Origin: Agreia sp. PsM10
GTDB taxonomy: Bacteria; Actinomycetota; Actinomycetes; Actinomycetales; Microbacteriaceae
Reading direction: 5' to 3'
Assembly (NCBI RefSeq): GCF_030433855.1
Contig: NZ_JARUXC010000022.1
Coordinates: 1 to 45,634, forward strand
DNA: 45,634 nucleotides
The notes under the pieces are model-generated. The model saw only the letters and a list, made by a program, of their open reading frames with translations, searched no databases and had not been told where the DNA came from. This document shows positions 37,719 to 45,518 of the stretch, piece by piece. Numbering within the stretch: position 1 is the first letter of the stretch; each line of letters begins with the position of its first letter. A program made the position numbers and the translations under genes.

Positions 37719-39728
37719 ATGTCACTCATCACTCGAACCGTCGCAGCTCCGGTGGTTCCCACCTCCGGTGCGCTCCGACCCCTGGGCCTCGACGAGGTTC
37801 GCATCACCGGCGGCTTCTGGCAGGACCGCCAGCAGGTCAATGGAGAAGCCACCCTCCCGCACATCGAGCACTGGCTCGAGAAGGAGGGCTGGCTCGCCAA
37901 CTTCGACCGGGTCGCCGCGGGCCTCACCGCGTCGGAGGGTCGGCGCGGACGCGAGTTCTCCGATTCCGAGATCTACAAGTACCTCGAGGCCGTGGCCTGG
38001 GAGATCGGCCGCCTCGGTGACTCCGGCTCCGATCGGCGCAACGCTCTCGAGGCCCGCTTCCGTGCAGTGGTCGACCGGGTCGCCGCGGCGCAGGATGCCG
38101 ACGGCTACCTGAACACCCGGTTCGGCCATGCGGGCCAGGAGTCCCGCTGGACGCAGCTCGAGTGGGGCCACGAGCTCTACTGCCTCGGCCACCTGTTCCA
38201 GGCCGCCGTCGCCCGGGAGCGCACGGCGCCCGGCGCAGACGACGGGCTGCTGTCGATCGCCCGACGCGCCGCCGACCTGATCGTCGAGAGCTTCGGGGAG
38301 CACGGCATCCAGTCGGTCTGCGGCCACCCCGAGGTCGAAGTGGGCCTCGCCGAACTCGGCCGGGTCACGGGTGAGCAGTCGTACATCGACCTCGCCGAGC
38401 TGTTCGTCGAGCGACGCGGTCATCAGACGTTGAAGGACATCGAGTACGGACGGGCCTACTTTCAAGACGACGTTCCTGTTCGCGATGCGACCGTGCTCCG
38501 CGGGCACGCGGTTCGGGCGAACTACCTCGCCGCCGGAGCGCTCGACATCGCGGTGGAGAAGTCGGACTCCGGGTTGCTCGACGCGCTGAAGGCCCAGTGG
38601 CAGCGCACCGTCGACCGCCGCACCTATGTGACGGGCGGGCAGGGTTCGCACCATCAGGACGAGGCGTTCGGCGAGGACTGGGAGCTGCCCAGCGACCGCG
38701 CCTACTCCGAGACCTGCGCCGGCATCGCGTCGATCATGTTCAGCTGGCGGCTGCTGCTCGAGGAGAACGACGTGCGCTACGCCGACCTGATCGAGCGCAC
38801 CCTGTTCAACGTGGTGGCGACGTCGCCCTCGGCTGAGGGAACGGCGTTCTTCTACGCCAACACGCTGCACCAGCGCACGCCCGGAGAGGCCGGTTCGCCC
38901 GACGAGATCTCGCCGCGCGCGTCGTCGTCGGTGCGCGCGCCCTGGTTCGAGGTGTCGTGCTGCCCGCCGAACGTGGCGCGCACCTTCGCGAGCCTCGCCG
39001 CCTACGTGGCGACCGTAGACGACACGGGGCTGCAGCTGCACCAGTACGCTCCCGCCACGATCGACACGCAGCTGGGCGGTGGCGGCGGGCGCCTCGGCGG
39101 GCGACTCGCGGTGGAGGTCGAGACCGACTACCCGCGCTCGGGCCGCATCGTGGTGCGCGTCGTCGAGGCGCCGTCCGACGAGGTGTCGCTGTCGCTGCGC
39201 GTTCCTTCGTGGGCGACGGGCGCGACGCTCGCCGTCGGCGGTGGCGCGACGGAGGCCGGTGGCTCGACCGAGGCTGGCGGCTCGGCAGAGACCGTGTCGC
39301 CGGGCTATGCCACGGTGACGCGCGTGTTCTCTGCGGGCGACGTGCTCGAGCTCGACCTGCCCATGCGGCCGCGCTTCACGCGCCCCGACTCGCGCATCGA
39401 CGCGATCCGCGGCTCGGTGGCTGTCGAGCGCGGCCCTGAGGTGTTCTCGCTCGAGTCGGCGGGGCTGGCCGGCGTCGGCAGCGGCGAGGAGGAGTTCAGC
39501 CGCATCGAGATCGACGACACGGTCGAGCCTGTCGAATCGCATGTCGATGGGAGGCTGACCGTGACGCTGCGGGTCGCGCCCGAGGCGACGTCGGAGTGGC
39601 CGTACGAGTCGGAGCTGAATGCGGCCTCCGATGCCGAGGCGTTCACGGCGGAGCTGCTGCCGTACCACGCGTGGGGAAACCGCGGCCCGTCGACGATGCG
39701 CATCTGGATCCCGACGCAGCGCCGCTGA
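37719..39728 (+). CDS. GH127 beta-L-arabinofuranosidase (HypBA1-like)
   Basis: A 669-residue cytoplasmic GH127 enzyme. The zinc site of the family is complete: E331 and C333 in RAYSETCAGIAS, C414 and C415 in FEVSCCPPNVARTFAS. E315 in QDEAFGED matches the acid/base position known from HypBA1, and C414 the cysteine nucleophile. It removes non-reducing beta-L-arabinofuranose, for example from beta-1,2-arabinobiose. Residues about 1-430 form the (alpha/alpha)6 barrel, the rest beta-sandwich domains. A low-complexity insert GGATEAGGSTEAGGSAET lies near residues 508-525. It starts 2 bases after the permease stop, with AAGGGG upstream. GH127 also contains a few enzymes of other specificity, but the EC/CC motif set supports this call. 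Confidence 0.93.
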   Translation: MSLITRTVAAPVVPTSGALRPLGLDEVRITGGFWQDRQQVNGEATLPHIEHWLEKEGWLANFDRVAAGLTASEGRRGREFSDSEIYKYLEAVAWEIGRLGDSGSDRRNALEARFRAVVDRVAAAQDADGYLNTRFGHAGQESRWTQLEWGHELYCLGHLFQAAVARERTAPGADDGLLSIARRAADLIVESFGEHGIQSVCGHPEVEVGLAELGRVTGEQSYIDLAELFVERRGHQTLKDIEYGRAYFQDDVPVRDATVLRGHAVRANYLAAGALDIAVEKSDSGLLDALKAQWQRTVDRRTYVTGGQGSHHQDEAFGEDWELPSDRAYSETCAGIASIMFSWRLLLEENDVRYADLIERTLFNVVATSPSAEGTAFFYANTLHQRTPGEAGSPDEISPRASSSVRAPWFEVSCCPPNVARTFASLAAYVATVDDTGLQLHQYAPATIDTQLGGGGGRLGGRLAVEVETDYPRSGRIVVRVVEAPSDEVSLSLRVPSWATGATLAVGGGATEAGGSTEAGGSAETVSPGYATVTRVFSAGDVLELDLPMRPRFTRPDSRIDAIRGSVAVERGPEVFSLESAGLAGVGSGEEEFSRIEIDDTVEPVESHVDGRLTVTLRVAPEATSEWPYESELNAASDAEAFTAELLPYHAWGNRGPSTMRIWIPTQRR

Positions 39729-39760
39729 GGCGGCCCCGACGGGGTCCGCACAGCGCTCAC

Positions 39761-39816
39761 CGAACTGACCCGAAGTGCTCCCTTTCTGAGAATCGAGAGC
39801 ACTTCGGGTCAGTTCG
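39761..39816. terminator. Perfect 20-bp hairpin after the GH127 gene
   Basis: Arms 39761-39780 (cgaactgacccgaagtgctc) and 39797-39816 (its exact complement) enclose a 16-base loop. It lies 32 bases after the GH127 stop, between convergent genes. There is no T-run, so it may act as a strong, factor-assisted terminator, or it may be a mobile palindromic unit. Confidence 0.75.
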
Positions 39817-39852
39817 CGTTCGCCCCTCGTTCCTCGACGGAGGCGGCGAGCC

Positions 39853-39918
39853 GCACTGAGGTGCGGAAAATGGCCGCCTCCACATGCTCGGAAGCGGCCA
39901 TTCTCCGCACCTCAGCGC
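39853..39918. terminator. 25-bp hairpin after the surface-protein gene
   Basis: Arms 39853-39877 and 39894-39918 match at 23 of 25 positions around a 16-base loop; the core is tgaggtgcgga with aatggccgc. On the minus-strand RNA the two mismatches become G-U pairs, so the stem is complete in the transcript of the surface-protein gene that ends at 39927. This points to a terminator for that gene. Confidence 0.7.
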
Positions 39919-39926
39919 GGCAGGTG

Positions 39927-41036
39927 CTAGGCGGTGCGGCGGCGGCGCAGCAGCACGAAGCCGCCGATTGCGAGCAGGGCGCCGGCGGCGGCGACCGAGG
40001 CCGTCGCATCCAGGCCCGTGGCGGCGAGCGTCTTGCCTCCCGCGGCCGGCTTCACGCCGGACGTGAAGTCGGTTCCTGCGATCACGGGAGGAGTGGTCGT
40101 GCCCGGCGTGGTCGTGGGCGGATCCACCGGTGTCGGCGGAGCGACGTCGAGGGTCACGATGAAGTCGATACGGTCGAAGTAGGTCGCCGCTCCCAGCAGG
40201 TCGACACTGTAGAAGCCGTCCGTCTCGGTCACGGGAAGGGTGCGGGTGAGGTCGATCGAGGAGCGGGCCTCGACGTTCGTCACGACGTAGCCCTCCTTCG
40301 GCTCGACCGTGACGCCGAAGCGGGACGGGAAGAAGTACGCCTCGTGGTCGTCGTCGGCCACGTAGAAGTTGCCAAGCTGCCACTCGACGGCCTCGAAGGA
40401 GTCGCCGTTCGAGTACACGGTCGGAACGCCGTATCCGGTCACGAGCGTCTCGGGGTCGCCCGCCAGAACGGTCTGCACGCCCGCCTTGAACGCCGACATG
40501 CCGATGAGTTTCGACTGGCTGGCGGCCGTGACCGTGACCGAGGCCTCGCCCTGCACGCTGCTCGGGCCGCTGAGGGTGTCGATGGTGGTGCCGTCCTGGA
40601 AGATGAACGTGCCATTGCTGAAAGAGATGGTCTCGTCGGGCAGCCGCTCGAGGTCTGCGAGTCCCGTTGCGCCTGTGGCATCGAAGAAGGCCGAGCTCAC
40701 ACCGCTGTTCGGGCCGCCCACGTAGATCTGGGCCGCGCCGACGGGGATGTTCGGAAAGACGTAATCGCCGCTGACGTTCGTGTTGGTCGCCCACCACTTG
40801 CCGTTGACATCGTGCAGGTACACGTAGGAGGAGGTGCGCTTCTCGTCTGTGCGACCGTCGGGGGCGACGAGTGTCGTGTCGAAGAGGCCGTCCGCGTAGC
40901 GGTCGTCGAACTGCGTCACCGTCACAGTCCCGGTGGCGTCGGCGGCGCTGGCCGACCCGGCGACGAGGGGCGTGACGGCGCCGAAAGCGGTCACGATGAC
41001 GGCTCCGACGGCGATCTTCTTCAGGGCGGGGTGCAT
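39927..41036 (-). CDS. Sortase-anchored surface protein of unknown function (LAATG)
   Basis: A 369-residue exported protein. A signal peptide ends near residue 32 (GSASA/AD). Residues about 35-105 resemble an SdrD B-like fold (TVTVTQFDDRYADGLFDTT, then YLHDVNGKWWATNTNVSGDY and VFPNIPVG). The rest of the ectodomain is unfamiliar. A Pro/Thr linker (PPTPVDPPTTTPGTTTPP) leads to KTLAATGLD, a membrane helix and an RRRRTA tail, a complete sortase signal in the LAXTG form common in high-GC actinobacteria. GGAG lies 7 bases before the ATG. It is divergent from the LacI/ABC operon at 41209 and might help capture the same polymer, or be a pilin-like or adhesive protein. No function can be assigned. Confidence 0.8.
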   Translation of the reverse strand: MHPALKKIAVGAVIVTAFGAVTPLVAGSASAADATGTVTVTQFDDRYADGLFDTTLVAPDGRTDEKRTSSYVYLHDVNGKWWATNTNVSGDYVFPNIPVGAAQIYVGGPNSGVSSAFFDATGATGLADLERLPDETISFSNGTFIFQDGTTIDTLSGPSSVQGEASVTVTAASQSKLIGMSAFKAGVQTVLAGDPETLVTGYGVPTVYSNGDSFEAVEWQLGNFYVADDDHEAYFFPSRFGVTVEPKEGYVVTNVEARSSIDLTRTLPVTETDGFYSVDLLGAATYFDRIDFIVTLDVAPPTPVDPPTTTPGTTTPPVIAGTDFTSGVKPAAGGKTLAATGLDATASVAAAGALLAIGGFVLLRRRRTA

Positions 41037-41139
41037 GGGTTTCTCCGATGTGTGACGTGCTCTGGCGCGTCGAGCGTAGCGAGGGATGCTCAGTTCGGTG
41101 CGGCTCGTCGGTGTCTGTTCATGAACCGTTCGCCTCCGC

Positions 41140-41168
41140 TTGCGTCTCGGCGGGAGGCGGGCTAGTGT
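41140..41168 (+). promoter_or_regulatory. Predicted promoter of the second LacI/ABC operon
   Basis: TTGCGT (41140-41145) and TAGTGT (41163-41168) are spaced by 17 bases. Transcription would begin near 41175, inside the operator region 41172-41198, so the LacI protein probably represses its own operon. Confidence 0.6.
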
Positions 41169-41171
41169 TCC

Positions 41172-41198
41172 TGTAAACGTTCTTGTAAACGATTACAA
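41172..41198. promoter_or_regulatory. LacI operator TTGTAAACGATTACAA with extra half-site
   Basis: TTGTAAACGATTACAA (41183-41198) is palindromic at 14 of 16 positions with a central CG, the typical form of LacI-family operators. An 8-base direct copy of its left half, TGTAAACG, lies just upstream at 41172-41179. The operator lies between the -10 box and the ribosome-binding site of the adjacent LacI gene. Confidence 0.7.
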
Positions 41199-41208
41199 AG
41201 GGAACCCC

Positions 41209-42228
41209 GTGACGAAGAAGTCCACACTCGTGCTGGTCGCCGAGCGCGCCGGTGTGTCGATCGCATCCGTCTCGCGGGTGCTCAACGGGCTTCCCGCATC
41301 GGATGGCGTGACCGAGCGCGTGCGCGAGGCCGCCACCGCCCTGGGCTACGTTCCCTCGGCCACGGCCCGCTCGCTCAAGGTCGGCAAGACCATGCAGATC
41401 GCGCTCGCCGTAGCCGACGTCGGAAACCCCGTCTACGTCGCCATGATGCACGAGGTCTCCCGTGTCGTGACCGAGGCCGGCTACCGCCTCGTGCTCTCGT
41501 CGACCGGAAGCGACCCCAGCGACCAGATCGATTTTCTCGCCGGCCTCAACCGCGGGTTCGCCGACGGGCTCATCATGAGCCCCCTGCGCGTGACCGACGA
41601 ACTCGTCGCCGCCCTGCAGGAGACGCGCGTGCCCGTCGTGATCATCGGATCGCTGCCCGCCGGCGTCGAATTCGACAACGTTCGCGCCGACTCGGCCAAG
41701 GGCATCGGCCTCGCCGTGAAGCACCTCGTGAAGGCGGGGCGCGAGCGCATCGCGTTCATCAACGGGCCCGTCGACACCGTTCCGGGCGCCGCTCGTCTCG
41801 CCGGGTACATGCGGGCCATGACCAAGCACGGCATGCCGCTGGTCGCCGACATGCAGGCCGCCGCCTCCGACTTCACCTACCGGGCCGGGCTCGACGCGGC
41901 CCGCGAACTCTTCTCGCAGTCGACCCCCGACGCCGTGGTGTGTGCGAACGACCTGCTCGCCGTCGCGGCGATGAAGGAGCTCAGCACCCGCGGCATCCGG
42001 GTGCCCGAGCAGGTGGCGGTGATCGGCATGGACGACACCGACATCGCCGAGCTCGCCAACCCCTCGATCACGAGTGTCGACCTGGGCTCGGTCAAGCGCG
42101 CGCGGGCCGCAGCGAAGCTGCTCATCCGGCGCCTCGAGACACCGGATGCGCCGGTCGAGCAGGTCGTGATCAAGCCGTCGCTGACCGTTCGCGAGTCCAC
42201 ACCCGGTGCACCGAACCTCACCCCCTGA
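41209..42228 (+). CDS. LacI-family regulator heading the second sugar ABC operon
   Basis: A 339-residue LacI-type repressor. The helix-turn-helix is at about residues 5-27 (STLVLVAERAGVSIASVSRV), followed by the hinge, and the sensor domain at about 60-330 (DSAKGIGLAVKHLVKAGRERIAFING, DAVVCANDLLAVAAMKEL, VPEQVAVIGMDDTDIAELANPSITSVDLGS). GTG start at 41209 with AAGGGA 5 bases upstream. An operator of its own family type overlaps its predicted transcription start, so it is probably autoregulated together with the three transport genes behind it. The inducer is unknown. Confidence 0.93.
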   Translation: MTKKSTLVLVAERAGVSIASVSRVLNGLPASDGVTERVREAATALGYVPSATARSLKVGKTMQIALAVADVGNPVYVAMMHEVSRVVTEAGYRLVLSSTGSDPSDQIDFLAGLNRGFADGLIMSPLRVTDELVAALQETRVPVVIIGSLPAGVEFDNVRADSAKGIGLAVKHLVKAGRERIAFINGPVDTVPGAARLAGYMRAMTKHGMPLVADMQAAASDFTYRAGLDAARELFSQSTPDAVVCANDLLAVAAMKELSTRGIRVPEQVAVIGMDDTDIAELANPSITSVDLGSVKRARAAAKLLIRRLETPDAPVEQVVIKPSLTVRESTPGAPNLTP

Positions 42229-42264
42229 CCCGACCCACCTCCCCACAATCGAAGAGGATGCACG

Positions 42265-43221
42265 ATGACGAGCACACTCGACAGTCGCCCGCGCGCGGGC
42301 ACGCCGACCCCCACGGCCCCGCCCAAGAAGCGTCGACGCTCCCGCGTCGGCGGCGGCGGAGGCCGTGACGCCTGGCTTCTCGTACTGCCGGCCCTGATCC
42401 CCGTTCTGCTGTTCAGCGTCTACCCGCTCGCACAGGGCCTGCTTCTCGGTTTCACCGATTCCAAGGCCGGGCTGAACGCGACGGTCAGCTTCAACGGCGT
42501 CGACAACTACACGCAGCTCATGGGCAACGAGCTCTTCTGGAACTCGTTCCGCATCGGCCTCATCTGGGCCTTCGGCGTGACCATCCTGCAGTTCTTCGCC
42601 TCGCTGGGCCTCGCCCTCCTGCTCAACCTCGACCTCAAGATCCGCTGGATCGCGCGCACCCTGGCCCTGGTGCCGTGGGCCATGCCGCCGGTGATCATCG
42701 CCATCATGTGGCGCCTGATGCTCAACCCCACCTACGGTCCGATCAACGAGGGCATGCGGGCCATCGGCCTGCCGGGCGACATCAACTGGCTCGGCGACTT
42801 CTCGACCGCGCTGCCCGCCGTGATCGTCGTGGGCGTCTGGGCCGGAATGCCGCAGACGACCATCACGCTGCTGGCCGGGCTGCAGAACGTGCCCACCGAC
42901 CTGCACGAGGCCGCATCCATCGACGGGGCAGGCGCGTTCAAGCGCTTCTGGCACGTGACCCTGCCGGCGCTGCGACCCATCATCGTGGCGATCACCACGC
43001 TCGACCTCATCTGGAATTTCAACAGTTTCGCCCTGGTCTACGTGCTCACGGCCGGCGGACCGGGCGGCCAGACGATGCTGCCGATGCTCTTCGCCTACAA
43101 CGAGGCGTTCCGCTACGGCAACTTCGGCTACGCCGCCGCCATGGGAAATGTGATGGTCGTCGTGATCGGCATCTTCCTCTTCTTCTATCTGCGCAGCCAG
43201 GCGAGGAGCCGCATCTCATGA
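42265..43221 (+). CDS. Sugar ABC transporter permease, MalF/UgpA type
   Basis: A 318-residue inner-membrane permease with a basic, Gly-rich N-terminal tail (about 1-33) and six membrane segments. The EAA loop is TDLHEAASIDGAGAFKRFWH, followed by VTLPALRP. WNFNSFALVYVLTAGGPGGQT is typical of the MalF/UgpA side. It starts 36 bases after the LacI gene and ends in an ATGA overlap with the next permease. No ATPase gene is present in this operon as far as the window shows. Confidence 0.93.
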   Translation: MTSTLDSRPRAGTPTPTAPPKKRRRSRVGGGGGRDAWLLVLPALIPVLLFSVYPLAQGLLLGFTDSKAGLNATVSFNGVDNYTQLMGNELFWNSFRIGLIWAFGVTILQFFASLGLALLLNLDLKIRWIARTLALVPWAMPPVIIAIMWRLMLNPTYGPINEGMRAIGLPGDINWLGDFSTALPAVIVVGVWAGMPQTTITLLAGLQNVPTDLHEAASIDGAGAFKRFWHVTLPALRPIIVAITTLDLIWNFNSFALVYVLTAGGPGGQTMLPMLFAYNEAFRYGNFGYAAAMGNVMVVVIGIFLFFYLRSQARSRIS

Positions 43222-44120
43222 CCGCCACCATCGACCGTCCCCAGACCGCCCGCCCCGACCCCGCGCCCCGCAGGCTCTCGTCGGCGAAGCGCACCCGCCG
43301 GGTCACCCGCCCGCTGCAGTACCTGGCGCTCGCGGGCTACATCGTGTTCCTCGGATTCCCCCTGCTGTTCCTGCTCATCACCGCGTTCAAGACGCCGCAG
43401 GAGCTGCAGTCGGCGGCCCCGTCGTTTCTGCCGCAGTCGCTCAACTTCGACAACTTCACGCAGGCCACCGAGAAGGCCAATCTGATTCCGGCGGCACTGA
43501 ACAGTCTGATCGTGTCGGTCGCGACGACCCTCATCGTGACGGTGATCTCGCTGCCGGCGGCCTACGCCCTCGCCCGCTTCAAGACGAAGCTGCGCACGGT
43601 GGCCACGGGCTGGATCCTGCTCAGCCAGGTGTTCCCGTTCATCCTCATCATCATCCCGCTGTTCCTGGTGCTGAAGCAGATCGGGCTCATCAACAGCCTG
43701 GTCGGCCTGATCCTCGTGTACACGGTCTGGTCGCTGCCGTTCGCGCTATGGATGCTGCAGGGGTACGTCGCCGGCATCCCCGTCGAACTCGAGGAGGCCG
43801 GCGCGATGGACGGCGGGTCGAGGCTGCTCGTGCTGCGCAAGATCATCCTTCCGCTGCTTGCCCCGGGCCTCGTCGCCACGAGCCTGTTCACCTTCATCTC
43901 GGCGTGGAACGAGTTCTTCTTCGCGCTCGTGCTCATTCAAGACCCCGCGCTGCAGACCCTGCCGCTCACCCTCGCCCGCTTCGTGGGCGCCGAGGGGCAG
44001 GTGCAGCTCGGCCAGCTCGCGGCGGCGTCGCTGCTCGCCACGATCCCCAGCCTCGTGTTCTTCGCGCTCATCCAGAAGAGGCTCACGTCGGGCCTGCTCA
44101 GCGGCGCGGTGAAGGGCTGA
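43218..44120 (+). CDS. Sugar ABC transporter permease, MalG/UgpE type
   Basis: A 300-residue inner-membrane permease, partner of the preceding protein. Membrane segments begin near residue 36 (YLALAGYIVFLGFPLLFLLITAFK), and the EAA loop is VELEEAGAMDGGSRLLVLRK, then IILPLLAP. The C-terminal QKRLTSGLLSGAVKG is the usual MalG-type end. The ATG at 43218 overlaps the previous stop by four bases, giving translational coupling. Two short alternative GC-rich hairpins (CGCCCG/CGGGCG and CGGGC/GCCCG) follow in the 86-base gap before the binding-protein gene. Confidence 0.93.
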   Translation: MTATIDRPQTARPDPAPRRLSSAKRTRRVTRPLQYLALAGYIVFLGFPLLFLLITAFKTPQELQSAAPSFLPQSLNFDNFTQATEKANLIPAALNSLIVSVATTLIVTVISLPAAYALARFKTKLRTVATGWILLSQVFPFILIIIPLFLVLKQIGLINSLVGLILVYTVWSLPFALWMLQGYVAGIPVELEEAGAMDGGSRLLVLRKIILPLLAPGLVATSLFTFISAWNEFFFALVLIQDPALQTLPLTLARFVGAEGQVQLGQLAAASLLATIPSLVFFALIQKRLTSGLLSGAVKG

Positions 44121-44206
44121 CGCCCGACACCTGCTCGCCGGGCGAAGCCCGCATCCATACCCAACACAGTGCAGTGCCCTCACCAGAAAACAAAGGAGTT
44201 TCACCC

Positions 44207-45499
44207 ATGAGAAGAAAGATTTCGGTCGCCGTCGGCGCCGTCGCCATCATCGGCATGATGTCGGGATGCGCCTTCGGCGGAGGCGGAACGACAGACAGCT
44301 CGTCGAACGACGGCCCCGTCGAGATCACCTTCCAGAGCCTCGCCTACCAGGACTCCACGGTGGCCGCCACGAAGGAGATCGTCGACAGCTGGAACGCCGA
44401 CAACCCCGACATCCAGGTGAAGCTCACCCAGGGAAGCTGGGACAACGTGCACGACCAGCTCGTCACCCAGTTCCAGGGCGGCACGGCCCCGGATGTCATC
44501 CAGGACGAGTCGAGCGACATCCTCGGCTTCGCGAACCAGGGCTACCTCGCCGACCTCAGCGACCACCTCAGCGACGACGTGAAGTCGAGCGTCTCCGACG
44601 ACGTCTGGAAGACGGTGTCGACCGCCGACGGAAAGATCGTCGCCGCTCCGACTCTGCTGCAGACCTACGTGGTGTACGCCAACACCGACGCGTTCGCCGC
44701 GGCCGGCGTCGAGGTGCCCACGGGCGACGAACTCACCTGGGATCAGCTGCAGGACATCTCGAAGAAGCTCACCGCCGACGGAAAGTTCGGTGTCGGCTGG
44801 GGCCTCAAGCAGCCCACCGCCGCGATCATGAACACGGCCCTCGGATTCGACGGCACCTTCTTCGACGTCGAAGACGACGGCACCGCCAAGATCGACATCG
44901 GCGACGACGAGCTGGCCGTTCCGAAGTACGTGCACGACATGGCCTACGAAGACGCGTCGCTCGACCCGATCACGCTCACCCAGAGCGGGTCGGATGTCCT
45001 CCCCGGCTTCCTCGGCGGAACGTACGCCATGTACGTGGGCGGCAACTTCCTGGCGCAGCAGATCAGCGAGTCCGCTCCCGAGGGCTTCAACTGGAAGGTC
45101 CTGCCCCCGCTCGCCGGCTCCGCAGGCCCCGTACAGGCCGCGAACCCGCAGACCCTCTCCGTCGCCGCCGAGAGCAAGAACGTCGAGGCATCGGCCAAGT
45201 TCATCGACTACTTCATGAGCGCGGACAACCTGGCCTCGGTCGCCGAGGGCGACTGGCTGATCCCCTCGACGGATGCCGCGCGCACCGCCGTGGAGACGAA
45301 CACGAACGGCGAGAACGGCTGGAAGGAGCTGCTCGCGACAGGTGAAGACCTCACCGGTGCGCCGTTCCAGAAGGCCACGAACTACCCGCAGTGGAAGGAC
45401 CAGTACGCCACCCCGCTGCTGCAGCAGTACTTCGCGAACTCGATCACCCTTGACGAGCTGAAGCAGAAGCTCACGGAGGGCTGGTCGTCGATCGGCTGA
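44207..45499 (+). CDS. Sugar ABC transporter substrate-binding lipoprotein, family 1
   Basis: A 430-residue binding lipoprotein. The lipobox GMMSGC has the acylated cysteine at residue 21, followed by a Gly/Ser spacer. The fold markers are VEITFQSLAYQDSTVAATKEIVDSWN, FQGGTAPDVIQDESSDILGFANQGYL and the C-terminal YATPLLQQYFANSITLDELKQKL. AAGGAG stands 8 bases before the ATG. It is the last gene visible in the operon; any enzyme or ATPase downstream lies beyond the window. The sugar is unknown. The sequence is complete, with its stop at 45499, before the degenerate end of the contig. Confidence 0.93.
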   Translation: MRRKISVAVGAVAIIGMMSGCAFGGGGTTDSSSNDGPVEITFQSLAYQDSTVAATKEIVDSWNADNPDIQVKLTQGSWDNVHDQLVTQFQGGTAPDVIQDESSDILGFANQGYLADLSDHLSDDVKSSVSDDVWKTVSTADGKIVAAPTLLQTYVVYANTDAFAAAGVEVPTGDELTWDQLQDISKKLTADGKFGVGWGLKQPTAAIMNTALGFDGTFFDVEDDGTAKIDIGDDELAVPKYVHDMAYEDASLDPITLTQSGSDVLPGFLGGTYAMYVGGNFLAQQISESAPEGFNWKVLPPLAGSAGPVQAANPQTLSVAAESKNVEASAKFIDYFMSADNLASVAEGDWLIPSTDAARTAVETNTNGENGWKELLATGEDLTGAPFQKATNYPQWKDQYATPLLQQYFANSITLDELKQKLTEGWSSIG

Positions 45500-45518
45500 C
45501 CTCTCGGCACCCCGAGGC

